Shown piece by piece: positions 1 through 6,036 of a DNA stretch of 10,013 nucleotides. The notes under the pieces are model-generated. The model saw only the letters and a program-made list of their open reading frames with translations. It searched no databases and was not told the origin of the DNA. The DNA comes from an uncultured Sphingobacteriaceae bacterium (lineage in GTDB: Bacteria; Bacteroidota; Bacteroidia; Sphingobacteriales; Sphingobacteriaceae), in the NCBI GenBank assembly GCA_937875035.1, contig CALNCF010000016.1:1-10013 (forward strand). The letters run 5' to 3'. Position 1 is the first letter of the stretch. The number at the start of each line of letters is the position of its first letter. A program made the position numbers and the translations under genes.

Positions 1-66
1 CCGGATGAAGAGAAGAATATGGATGAAGAGGAACGTTCGGAAGAACATTTCAGGAAGATGCCATAA
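1..66 (+). CDS. C-terminal tail of an upstream protein (partial)
   Basis: An open frame enters at the left edge and ends at TAA (64-66), giving 21 residues that are very rich in Glu and Asp with a few Lys and Arg, ending in FRKMP. Such charged tails are common at protein C-termini, but too little is present to name a family. Frame 2 also stays open to a stop near position 90, so the choice of frame rests on the acidic composition and is tentative. No function can be inferred. Confidence 0.35.
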   Translation, partial: PDEEKNMDEEERSEEHFRKMP

Positions 67-113
67 GCACGGATCTGCTTAGACGATGCGCTTAAATTTC
101 CTATTATTGTTCC

Positions 114-1019
114 ATGGAATTCGGAAGAGTCGATGAAAATACCCTAGACCAGGTTCACTTTAAGCTGCCGGACGACGGAAGCTTTACCTCATCCTTATTA
201 AAGGCTAAAAAAGAGAAGCCTGGGTTTGAGATCAGGGTGGGCTGCGCAAAATGGGGCCGGAAGGATTGGGTAGGTAAGCTTTACCCGAAAGGTACCAAAG
301 ACAAGGATTTCCTGGAAGAATATGCCAGACAGTTCAATTGCATTGAATTCAACGCGATCTATTACCGCCTGCCTGACCAGGCCCAGATCGAAAGCTGGGT
401 AAGTAAAGTAGGCGACAATTTTAAATTCTGTCCGAAGTTTACAGACGCCATCACCCATATCAGGCGCTTAAAGGAAGCGCGGCTCGAAACCGACCGTTTC
501 CTCGACAGCATACAGGCCTTTGGCAAACACCTTGGCCCTTTGTTCCTGATGCCCCACCCGCAAATGGGGAGTAAGCACTTAGAAACCATAAAGGATTACC
601 TGCTTTCCCTACCCGAAGACCTCGATGTTTTCCTGGAGCTGCGACACCCCGACTGGTTCGGGAGCGCCGCTTTCACCGAATTGCTGCAATTCTGTAAGGA
701 TCACCGCAGGGGTATGGTGATCACCGATACGGCGGGACGACGGGATTGCGCGCATATGCAGCTCAGCACCCGCGAAGCCTTCATCCGCTTTGTTGGGAAC
801 AGCCTCCATCCTACCGATTACACCCGGATCGACGATTGGGTACAGCGGATCAGGAGCTGGAAAGCCCATGGGATCGAAAAAATATGGTTCTTTATGCACC
901 AGCACGAAGAGCTTTATTCGCCCGAGCTGTGCGTATACCTGATCGAGGCCCTCAATAAAAGCTGCGGTACGGCATTAACTCCGCCCCGTTTATACAGTCC
1001 GCAACAAAGCCTTTTTTAG
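114..1019 (+). CDS. DUF72 (YecE-like) domain protein
   Basis: This 301-residue protein belongs to the DUF72/YecE family, a TIM-barrel-like fold whose biochemical role is not established. Diagnostic stretches visible here are GCAKWGRKDWVGKLYP (about 43-58), FNCIEFNAIYYRLP (about 75-88), KFCPKFTDAITH in the middle, FLELRHPDWF, and the late FIRFVGN plus DDWVQRI segments. The length is normal for the Bacteroidota members with an N-terminal extension of about 40 residues before the GxxxWG motif. I keep the ATG at 114 because this extension (MEFGRVDENT...) looks like the extension I recall in relatives. A good Shine-Dalgarno site is absent, as is usual in this phylum. There is no signal peptide, so it should be cytoplasmic. 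It is separated from the heme genes by 131 nt containing a promoter, so it is probably not part of that system. Confidence 0.88.
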   Translation: MEFGRVDENTLDQVHFKLPDDGSFTSSLLKAKKEKPGFEIRVGCAKWGRKDWVGKLYPKGTKDKDFLEEYARQFNCIEFNAIYYRLPDQAQIESWVSKVGDNFKFCPKFTDAITHIRRLKEARLETDRFLDSIQAFGKHLGPLFLMPHPQMGSKHLETIKDYLLSLPEDLDVFLELRHPDWFGSAAFTELLQFCKDHRRGMVITDTAGRRDCAHMQLSTREAFIRFVGNSLHPTDYTRIDDWVQRIRSWKAHGIEKIWFFMHQHEELYSPELCVYLIEALNKSCGTALTPPRLYSPQQSLF

Positions 1020-1061
1020 CACCTCCAGGGCACTTTTCTCAAACATGACCCACAGATGACA

Positions 1062-1083
1062 CAATACCTTGCCTATGGTATTG
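1062..1083 (+). repeat. Inverted repeat overlapping the -33 element of the response-regulator promoter
   Basis: CAATACC (1062-1068) and GGTATTG (1077-1083) are perfect inverted arms separated by 8 nt. The right arm ends with the TTG of the proposed -33 element. There is no T-run after it, so it is a poor intrinsic terminator for the DUF72 gene. It could be a protein-binding site or chance. Confidence 0.35.
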
Positions 1084-1112
1084 CAGTTACAACACGTATA
1101 TGCTACTTTCGC
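1081..1112 (+). promoter_or_regulatory. Bacteroidota-type promoter for the response regulator
   Basis: TTG at 1081-1083 (within GGTATTGCA) is followed after exactly 20 nt by TACTTTCGC at 1104-1112. That element matches the Bacteroidota -7 consensus TAnnTTTGY at all but one position. The spacing and sequence repeat almost exactly in front of the hmuY-like gene (1839-1870), which is the main support. The transcription start should lie a few bases downstream, inside the operator at 1115-1131. Confidence 0.6.
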
Positions 1113-1114
1113 AG

Positions 1115-1131
1115 TTTAGATTAAGTCTAAA
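1115..1131 (+). promoter_or_regulatory. 17-nt inverted-repeat operator (copy 1), putative iron-repressor site
   Basis: TTTAGATTAAGTCTAAA is an inverted repeat: TTTAGA and TCTAAA arms around a 5-nt centre. It starts 2 nt after the -7 element, so a bound protein would cover the transcription start and block initiation. The same repeat, differing at one central base, occurs at 1875-1891. The position before heme-uptake genes suggests a Fur-family or DtxR/IdeR-family metalloregulator; which one cannot be decided from sequence alone. Confidence 0.65.
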
Positions 1132-1150
1132 TAAATTACATCCCGCTATT

Positions 1151-1777
1151 GTGAAGATCCTCATTGCTGACCATCAATATCTCTCGAGAGAGGGGCTTAA
1201 GCAGGCATTACAGGCTGAAAAAGGCTTTTCTGTTGTCGCGGAGGCTGTGGATCACAAGGAGCTGTTCCGCCAGGTACGCAAGCACAAGCCCGATATCGTC
1301 ATCATCGATTATCACCAACCCGAATATTTCAGCCCGGAAGACATTGCCAGCCTGAAGCGCAGCGACCCTTCCATCCGCATCCTCGTGATCTCTTCAGATC
1401 AGAACAGAGAGCAGATATTCAGGGTGTTAGATATGGGCGTGAAGAATTTCCTTACCAAGGAATGCCGCCAGGAGGAGATCATAAAAGCCTTGCAGGCTAC
1501 CGCTGCGCATGAAAAGTTCTTCTGCCACCGGGTAATCGACCTGATCCTGGAAAGGCAGGTAAACAAGAGTGACCTGAGCGACAACGGGCAGCTGAGCGAA
1601 CGGGAAACGGAAATTATCCCCCTGATAGCCCGCGGACTGAGCAACCGGGTGATCGCTGAGCAGCTGAACCTGAGCTATCATACCATTACCACCCACCGCC
1701 GGAACATATTCCGCAAGCTGGGTGTGAAGAACGTATCGGAGTTGATCGTGCACGGGATGCGCACCGGGCTGATCTGA
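1151..1777 (+). CDS. NarL/FixJ-type (LuxR HTH) response regulator, orphan
   Basis: A two-domain DNA-binding response regulator of 208 residues. The receiver domain spans about 1-120: the first-strand acidic residue D7 (in LIADHQ), phosphoacceptor D53 (in IVIIDYHQP), S81 (in VISSD) and K103 (in FLTKE) are all present. The usual second acidic residue next to D7 is His8. A LuxR-type helix-turn-helix fills about 148-208 (LSERETEIIPLIARGLSNRV... TTHRRNIFRKLGV). I chose the GTG at 1151 because it begins directly at the first receiver strand; the longer in-frame ATG at 1100 sits inside the proposed promoter and would translate through the operator. No histidine kinase gene is adjacent, so its partner is elsewhere or it is not phosphorylated. 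Its own promoter carries the same operator as the heme operon, so it is likely expressed under iron limitation. A direct role in controlling the heme genes is inference. Confidence 0.9.
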   Translation: MKILIADHQYLSREGLKQALQAEKGFSVVAEAVDHKELFRQVRKHKPDIVIIDYHQPEYFSPEDIASLKRSDPSIRILVISSDQNREQIFRVLDMGVKNFLTKECRQEEIIKALQATAAHEKFFCHRVIDLILERQVNKSDLSDNGQLSERETEIIPLIARGLSNRVIAEQLNLSYHTITTHRRNIFRKLGVKNVSELIVHGMRTGLI

Positions 1778-1798
1778 GACGGGGAAAGACAGTAAAAA

Positions 1799-1823
1799 AT
1801 ACCTTAGTGAGGGTATGTATTTT
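1799..1823 (+). terminator. Likely intrinsic terminator of the response regulator
   Basis: ATACCTT (1799-1805) pairs with AGGGTAT (1810-1816) to make a 7-bp stem, one pair being T-G, with a 4-nt AGTG loop. It is followed by GTATTTT (1817-1823) and preceded by a run of A. It starts 21 nt after the stop codon at 1777 and ends before the next promoter, which fits a terminator that may work in both directions. The stem is short and AT-rich, so strength is uncertain. Confidence 0.5.
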
Positions 1824-1838
1824 ACTTTCATCGGGGTA

Positions 1839-1870
1839 TTGCAAGACCAGTTCGCTCGACGCATCTTTGC
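1839..1870 (+). promoter_or_regulatory. Bacteroidota-type promoter of the heme operon
   Basis: TTG at 1839-1841, again within GGTATTGCA, precedes CATCTTTGC at 1862-1870 by exactly 20 nt. The latter matches TAnnTTTGY except at its first base. Sequence and spacing mirror the promoter at 1081-1112. It is the only convincing promoter I find for the genes from 1929 onward, so it probably drives the whole operon. Confidence 0.65.
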
Positions 1871-1874
1871 GCTG

Positions 1875-1891
1875 TTTAGAATAAGTCTAAA
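1875..1891 (+). promoter_or_regulatory. 17-nt inverted-repeat operator (copy 2), putative iron-repressor site
   Basis: TTTAGAATAAGTCTAAA differs from the copy at 1115-1131 only in one central base. It lies 4 nt after the -7 element and would cover the transcription start. The flanks agree as well (GTTTAGA before, ATAAA after). The placement fits repression of heme-uptake genes when iron is plentiful. The regulator itself is not encoded in this window. Confidence 0.7.
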
Positions 1892-1928
1892 TAAAAGAAT
1901 ATAACTATCATATAAATTGAACATCAAA

Positions 1929-3182
1929 ATGAAAAAATTTTTACTCCCGGTCGTTGCCGGTTTAATGACTTTAACAGCTACTGCACAAACTGTACAGCAA
2001 GATACCGTTGCTGTGGGTGCGGGTTATGCAAACCAGGTATGGTACAGCTTAGCGAACGGAATACAGGGTTCTGCTCCGAAAAACAACTGGGACCTGGCAT
2101 TTAACGTGGTAGGCTCCAGCAGCTCGATCCATATCAATACCATTACAGGAACCACGCTTTGGATCTACCCGAAGGGTGATACTGCTGATTGGGCAGGATT
2201 AGATACTACGGGCCTGGCTACCTGGGGTAAGCTGGATAACTCGGATACTTCATGGTTCGTAGGCGCTTTCGATGCGACTACTGACCCTGAAAACGACTTC
2301 GACTTAGGTTGGGGTGTATACAACATGGTGAACCATCACGTAGTGGGCGACAGCATCTATGTAATTAAGCTGGCGAACAACACCTATCAGAAATTATGGA
2401 TCGAAAGACTGGCTTCAGGCGCTTACTATTTCCGTCACGCCAACCTGGATGGCACGAACGAAATGCAGCACAGCATTGTAAAGACCGACTATAAAGGCAA
2501 GAACTTCGCCTATTTCTCCTTACAGAACCATGCAACGCTCGACCGTGAGCCGGCTTCTGCCGACTGGGACCTGGTGTTCACTCAGTATGCGACCATCCTT
2601 CCGGGTTACGGCGCTTACTCTGTAACAGGTATCCTCAGCAACAGAACCGTAAAGGTTGCGAAAGTAAAGGGTGTGGATGCGGCAAGCTATAACGATTTCG
2701 GTGCGCATACCTTCGCTACAGCGATCAACACGATCGGCTATAACTGGAAAACATTTACCGGCTCTGATTATGCCATAACCGATTCACTGGTACACTTTGT
2801 AAAGGATGTAAAGGGTGATGTGTGGAAAGTGGTATGCACCGGTTTCGGCGGAAGCTCTAAAGGTGAATTCATGTTCAGCAAGGAGAAGATCGCTTCTGTA
2901 GGTATTGCAAAAACCACAGCAAGCACTATCCCGGTTGTATTATACCCTAACCCGGCACAAGGTGATAACATTACCCTGATCTACGACCTGCAGGAAGGTG
3001 TGCAGTCTGCCCATATGGATGTATTCAATATGGCAGGACAAAAAGTGTACAGCCAGTTGCTGAACACAGCAGCCGGACTGAACCAGGAGCAGGTATCGCT
3101 TGCGTCATTCACAGCAGGTGTGTACATGATCCGCATCCAGGCTGATGGTCAGCAAAGTACACAAAAGCTGATCGTACGCTAA
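1929..3182 (+). CDS. hmuY: HmuY-like heme-binding protein with T9SS sorting domain
   Basis: A 417-residue exported protein. It begins with a Sec signal peptide (MKKFLLPVVAGLMTLTATAQ), carries no lipobox, and ends with a type IX secretion sorting domain starting at YPNP (339-342) and continuing through MDVFNMAGQKVYS and FTAGVYMIRI to the terminal KLIVR. Such proteins cross the outer membrane by T9SS and are released or anchored on the surface. The body resembles the HmuY family: QVWYSL then WDLAF (54-58), and later WDLVF (213-217). HmuY proteins are hemophore-like, taking heme from host or environmental hemoproteins. Several His residues (for example in NHHVVG, FRHANL, MQHSI and LQNHAT) could serve as ligands, but I cannot assign them. 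I start at ATG 1929, not the TTG at 1917, because the signal peptide begins there in an A-rich context. First gene of the operon, behind the operator at 1875-1891. Confidence 0.82.
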   Translation: MKKFLLPVVAGLMTLTATAQTVQQDTVAVGAGYANQVWYSLANGIQGSAPKNNWDLAFNVVGSSSSIHINTITGTTLWIYPKGDTADWAGLDTTGLATWGKLDNSDTSWFVGAFDATTDPENDFDLGWGVYNMVNHHVVGDSIYVIKLANNTYQKLWIERLASGAYYFRHANLDGTNEMQHSIVKTDYKGKNFAYFSLQNHATLDREPASADWDLVFTQYATILPGYGAYSVTGILSNRTVKVAKVKGVDAASYNDFGAHTFATAINTIGYNWKTFTGSDYAITDSLVHFVKDVKGDVWKVVCTGFGGSSKGEFMFSKEKIASVGIAKTTASTIPVVLYPNPAQGDNITLIYDLQEGVQSAHMDVFNMAGQKVYSQLLNTAAGLNQEQVSLASFTAGVYMIRIQADGQQSTQKLIVR

Positions 3183-3207
3183 TCATTCAGTTTCATCATC
3201 CATATAT

Positions 3208-3234
3208 CCCTCTCCTGTTCAACCCGGGAGGGGG
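3208..3234 (+). terminator. Terminator-like hairpin between hmuY-like gene and hmuT (possible attenuator)
   Basis: CCCTCTCCTG (3208-3217) pairs with CGGGAGGGGG (3225-3234) around a 7-nt loop. This gives a 10-bp stem with two T-G pairs. It is followed by ATTATATA and not a clean T-run, so termination may be partial or the structure may instead protect the upstream mRNA from decay. No new promoter is evident in the remaining 20 nt before hmuT, so the downstream genes most likely depend on read-through. Confidence 0.55.
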
Positions 3235-3254
3235 ATTATATACGCATATCAATT

Positions 3255-4130
3255 ATGAAAATACGATCATCCGCTTACAGTTTCTATACATTACTTTTCC
3301 TGCTACTCGTGTTCAGTGCCTGCAACCAGGCGAGCCGTACAGCGGGAATCGTCATTAAAGAGGATACCCGCATTGTTTCCCTGAACGGGGCTGTTACCGA
3401 GAATCTTTGCTTACTGGGATTTGAAAAGAATATAGTGGGTGTGGATGTGACCAGCACCGCTCCCCAAAGCATACAGCAGCTACCGAAGGTGGGCCATACC
3501 CGCCAGATCCAGGCCGAAGCGATCCTTTCGCTCCATCCTGATATCGTATTCGGGCTTGCCAAAGAAATTAAGCCTGAGCTAAGGCACCAGATCGAATCGA
3601 CCGGCGCTAAGCTGATCCTGTTCGACCTCGATTACTCGGCAGAAGGCGCCAAACAGCTCACACAGCAGATCGCCGATACCACAGGCGTTCCGGAAAAAGC
3701 CGCAGCCATCATCAATAAGTTCGACGAGGATATGGCCAGGGTAGAGAAGCTGCCTGTGCAGCCTAAGGTATTGTTCATTTACGCGAGAGGCGCCGGTTCC
3801 TTAATGGTAGCCGGGCAATCGACCATGCTCGACAAGGTGATCGGCTACGCCGGAGGGATCAACGCGGCACAGGGCTTCACCGAATTCAAAGCATTAACAC
3901 CCGAATCGCTGGTAGAATTCAACCCGGACGCGGTGCTGCTCTTCTCTTCGGGCTACGAAAGCCTGCAAGGAGAAAGCGGACTGCTCGCATCTCCGGGCAT
4001 GATGCAGACCAATGCCGGAAAAAATAAAGCATTCATCCATATGGATGGACATTTCATAGGCGGAACCGGACCCGAAACCGGGGCTGCGGTGTATGAGCTG
4101 AACCAGAAATTAAAAGCGTTGCTGAAATAG
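3255..4130 (+). CDS. hmuT: Heme ABC transporter substrate-binding lipoprotein
   Basis: Periplasmic-facing heme-binding protein of the HmuT/BtuF-like class (periplasmic-binding fold with two lobes), 291 residues. The signal peptide ends in a lipobox FSAC with lipid-modified Cys23, so it is membrane-tethered. Typical segments are RIVSLNGAVTENLCLLG (39-55), GVDVTST (62-68), LPKVGHTRQIQAEAILSLHPDIV, then MVAGQSTMLDKVIGYAGGINAAQ, the ALTPESLVEFNPDAVLL segment, and a C-terminal GGTGPETGAAVYELNQKL. In proteobacterial HmuT/ShuT proteins a Tyr in the VGY-x-R segment coordinates heme; here that place is His81. The stop codon TAG (4128-4130) shares its last base with the GTG start of the permease gene, so the two are translationally coupled. 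A cobalamin or siderophore binder is possible from fold alone, but the neighbouring hmuS and hmuY-like genes favour heme. Confidence 0.88.
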   Translation: MKIRSSAYSFYTLLFLLLVFSACNQASRTAGIVIKEDTRIVSLNGAVTENLCLLGFEKNIVGVDVTSTAPQSIQQLPKVGHTRQIQAEAILSLHPDIVFGLAKEIKPELRHQIESTGAKLILFDLDYSAEGAKQLTQQIADTTGVPEKAAAIINKFDEDMARVEKLPVQPKVLFIYARGAGSLMVAGQSTMLDKVIGYAGGINAAQGFTEFKALTPESLVEFNPDAVLLFSSGYESLQGESGLLASPGMMQTNAGKNKAFIHMDGHFIGGTGPETGAAVYELNQKLKALLK

Positions 4131-5170
4131 TGAACAAAAGATCGAACCGTTTACTCCTTTTATTATGTATTGTGCTGGTGATCGCGGCGATCGTATCCTG
4201 CATGACCGGCGCCGTCCATGTCAATTTCAGCGACCTGGCCGGCATCCTTTTAAATAAGGCCGGGCTGAACGCGCATCCGACCCATACCGCGCAGCACGAA
4301 GCCATTGTATGGGGTATCCGTGTGCTGCTAAGCATCGCGGTAGGCTCTTCGCTGGGCATCTGCGGAGCAGCCATGCAAGGCCTGTTCCGTAACCCGCTGG
4401 CCGATCCTTCGATCATCGGGGTATCTTCGGGCGCCACACTGGCCGCAGCCATCACCATTGTGCTTGGCGCGAGGTGGTTCGCTCATTTCCCACTGATCGT
4501 ACAAACCTCTTCCCTCTCTTTCTTTACCTTCTGCGGTGCGCTGGTCGCGACCATCTTCGTGTTCTCGATCGCGGTGAACCGCGGACGGGCAAGCGTTTCG
4601 GGCATGCTGCTGGCAGGGATTGCGGTGAACGCATTCGCGGCAGCCTTTACCGGGCTGCTCACCTTTGTAGCGAACGAATCACAATTGCGTAGCCTGACCT
4701 TCTGGACCCTGGGAAGTCTTGGCGGCGCCACCTGGACTTCGGTCGGGTTGATGAGCGCAGTATCCCTGGCCTGCCTGGCAGGTCTTGCGGGCCTGCACAA
4801 GCCGCTCAACCTTTTATCCCTTGGAGAACAGGAAGCGCAGCATACCGGGGTCAATACAGAGAAGCTAAAGAAACGCATCATCCTGTTCACAGCCATTGCC
4901 GTAGGTACTTCGGTAGCCCTGTGCGGGCTGATCGGGTTCGTGGGGCTTGTAGTGCCTCACCTGATGCGGATGATCGGTGTATCGGATCACCGCTTCGTAT
5001 TGCCGGCTTCTGCCATTGGCGGAGCCGCTTTACTCTGCATTGCCGATACCACTGCCCGTATCATCGCCATTCCTACCGAAGTTCCGGTGGGTGTGATCAC
5101 CGCCCTGATCGGCGCGCCGTTCTTCCTGGTGATCCTCGTCCAACAAAAACAAAAAAACGATCTGATCTGA
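4130..5170 (+). CDS. hmuU: Heme ABC transporter permease (FecCD/BtuC family)
   Basis: Inner-membrane permease of 346 residues, the usual length for the FecCD family, with many hydrophobic helices across its length. Recognisable parts are the first membrane helix (about 8-26), RVLLSIAVGSSLGICGAAMQ with GLFRNPLADPSIIGVSSGA, the central MLLAGIAVNAF, FWTLGSLGGATW, and the signature near the C-terminus GLIGFVGLVVPHLMR ... DTTAR ... EVPVGVITALIGAPFFL. It forms the homodimeric channel that works with HmuV and receives heme from HmuT. The start is GTG at 4130, overlapping the hmuT stop by one base; the first residues MNKRSNR supply the positive charges expected before the first helix. Its stop TGA (5168-5170) overlaps the ATG of hmuV by one base. 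No residues look missing. Confidence 0.92.
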   Translation: MNKRSNRLLLLLCIVLVIAAIVSCMTGAVHVNFSDLAGILLNKAGLNAHPTHTAQHEAIVWGIRVLLSIAVGSSLGICGAAMQGLFRNPLADPSIIGVSSGATLAAAITIVLGARWFAHFPLIVQTSSLSFFTFCGALVATIFVFSIAVNRGRASVSGMLLAGIAVNAFAAAFTGLLTFVANESQLRSLTFWTLGSLGGATWTSVGLMSAVSLACLAGLAGLHKPLNLLSLGEQEAQHTGVNTEKLKKRIILFTAIAVGTSVALCGLIGFVGLVVPHLMRMIGVSDHRFVLPASAIGGAALLCIADTTARIIAIPTEVPVGVITALIGAPFFLVILVQQKQKNDLI

Positions 5171-6018
5171 TGCTGAACGTAGAGAACCTGTCTTTCCGCA
5201 AGGGGAATAAAACGATCCTGAACAAGGTGAGCTTCCGGCTGAGGCCGGGCGAGTTCATGGCGATCCTGGGCTCGAACGGGGCCGGGAAATCCACGCTGAT
5301 CAAGCTGATCACCCGGCAGCAGGAAGCCAGCTCGGGAAGCATTCATTTCCGCGACCGGGAGCTCCACAGCTATAGCATGGAGCAGCTGAGCACCGAACGC
5401 TCGGTGCTGACACAGCAGCTGAACCTCGCCTTCCAGTTCACGGTGGAAGAAGTGGTGATGATGGGGCGATACCCTCATTTTAAAGGACAGGCACGTGAAG
5501 AAGATGTACATGCCGTACGCAAGGCCATCCATCATTCAGAATTAAGCAGCTATACCAACCGGGTGTACAATACGCTTTCGGGCGGTGAGCAGCAACGCAC
5601 CCAGATCGCACGGGTCTTTACCCAGCTCGACGAGGGTGAGCAGACAAGCGGCAAGCTCCTGCTGTTGGACGAGCCCCTGAACAACCTCGACATCAAGCAC
5701 CAGCACGAAGTATTGCACCGTGCCATTGAATTCGCGCACGAGGGTAATATGGTGATCGCCGTACTGCACGACATTAATATGGCTACGCAGTATGCCGACC
5801 AGATCCTGATGCTGAAAAAGGGTGAGCAGCTGGCTTACGGACCGGTGGAGAAGGTGATCCGCCAGGACCTGCTCGAAACCTGTTACGACATGCCGGTGCA
5901 CATTATGAAGCACCCGCAATACTCCTGTCCTATGGTATGCTTCGGCAGCAGGCATCATGCTCAGGCCGTGCGCATCAAAGAGCAATTGAACAACGAATTA
6001 ATAACCATCGAACCATAA
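5170..6018 (+). CDS. hmuV: Heme ABC transporter ATP-binding protein
   Basis: The ATPase of the heme importer, 282 residues, on the cytoplasmic face of HmuU. The ABC motifs are complete: Walker A GSNGAGKST (34-42), a Q-loop region LTQQLNLAF, the HmuV-typical VEEVVMMGRYPH, signature LSGGEQQR (136-143), Walker B LLLLDEP (163-169, followed by LNNLD), and the H-loop in VLHDIN (His200). A short charged insert before Walker B (LDEGEQTSGK) is a feature I associate with HmuV-type ATPases. I start at ATG 5170, which overlaps the permease stop codon, because the ABC domain begins there (MLNVENLSF). The open frame extends back to 4921, but that part lies wholly inside hmuU and reads as a shadow. It is followed after 18 nt by hmuS. 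Confidence 0.93.
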   Translation: MLNVENLSFRKGNKTILNKVSFRLRPGEFMAILGSNGAGKSTLIKLITRQQEASSGSIHFRDRELHSYSMEQLSTERSVLTQQLNLAFQFTVEEVVMMGRYPHFKGQAREEDVHAVRKAIHHSELSSYTNRVYNTLSGGEQQRTQIARVFTQLDEGEQTSGKLLLLDEPLNNLDIKHQHEVLHRAIEFAHEGNMVIAVLHDINMATQYADQILMLKKGEQLAYGPVEKVIRQDLLETCYDMPVHIMKHPQYSCPMVCFGSRHHAQAVRIKEQLNNELITIEP

Positions 6019-6036
6019 ATAAAATCCAAAAACGAA

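Noticed and set aside
1100..1150. Longer N-terminus of the response regulator starting at ATG 1100
   Set aside because: This stretch contains the proposed -7 element and operator, and its 17 residues precede the first receiver strand without homology. GTG 1151 is preferred.
1427..1927. Minus-strand open frame of 166 codons across the response regulator and the operon promoter
   Set aside because: It covers a coding gene, a terminator and a promoter on the other strand, and no recognisable domain is seen.
4921..5169. N-terminal extension of the hmuV frame
   Set aside because: The open frame runs back into hmuU, but the translated part is Arg/His/Cys-rich with no ABC features. The ATG at 5170, overlapping the hmuU stop, begins the ABC domain exactly.
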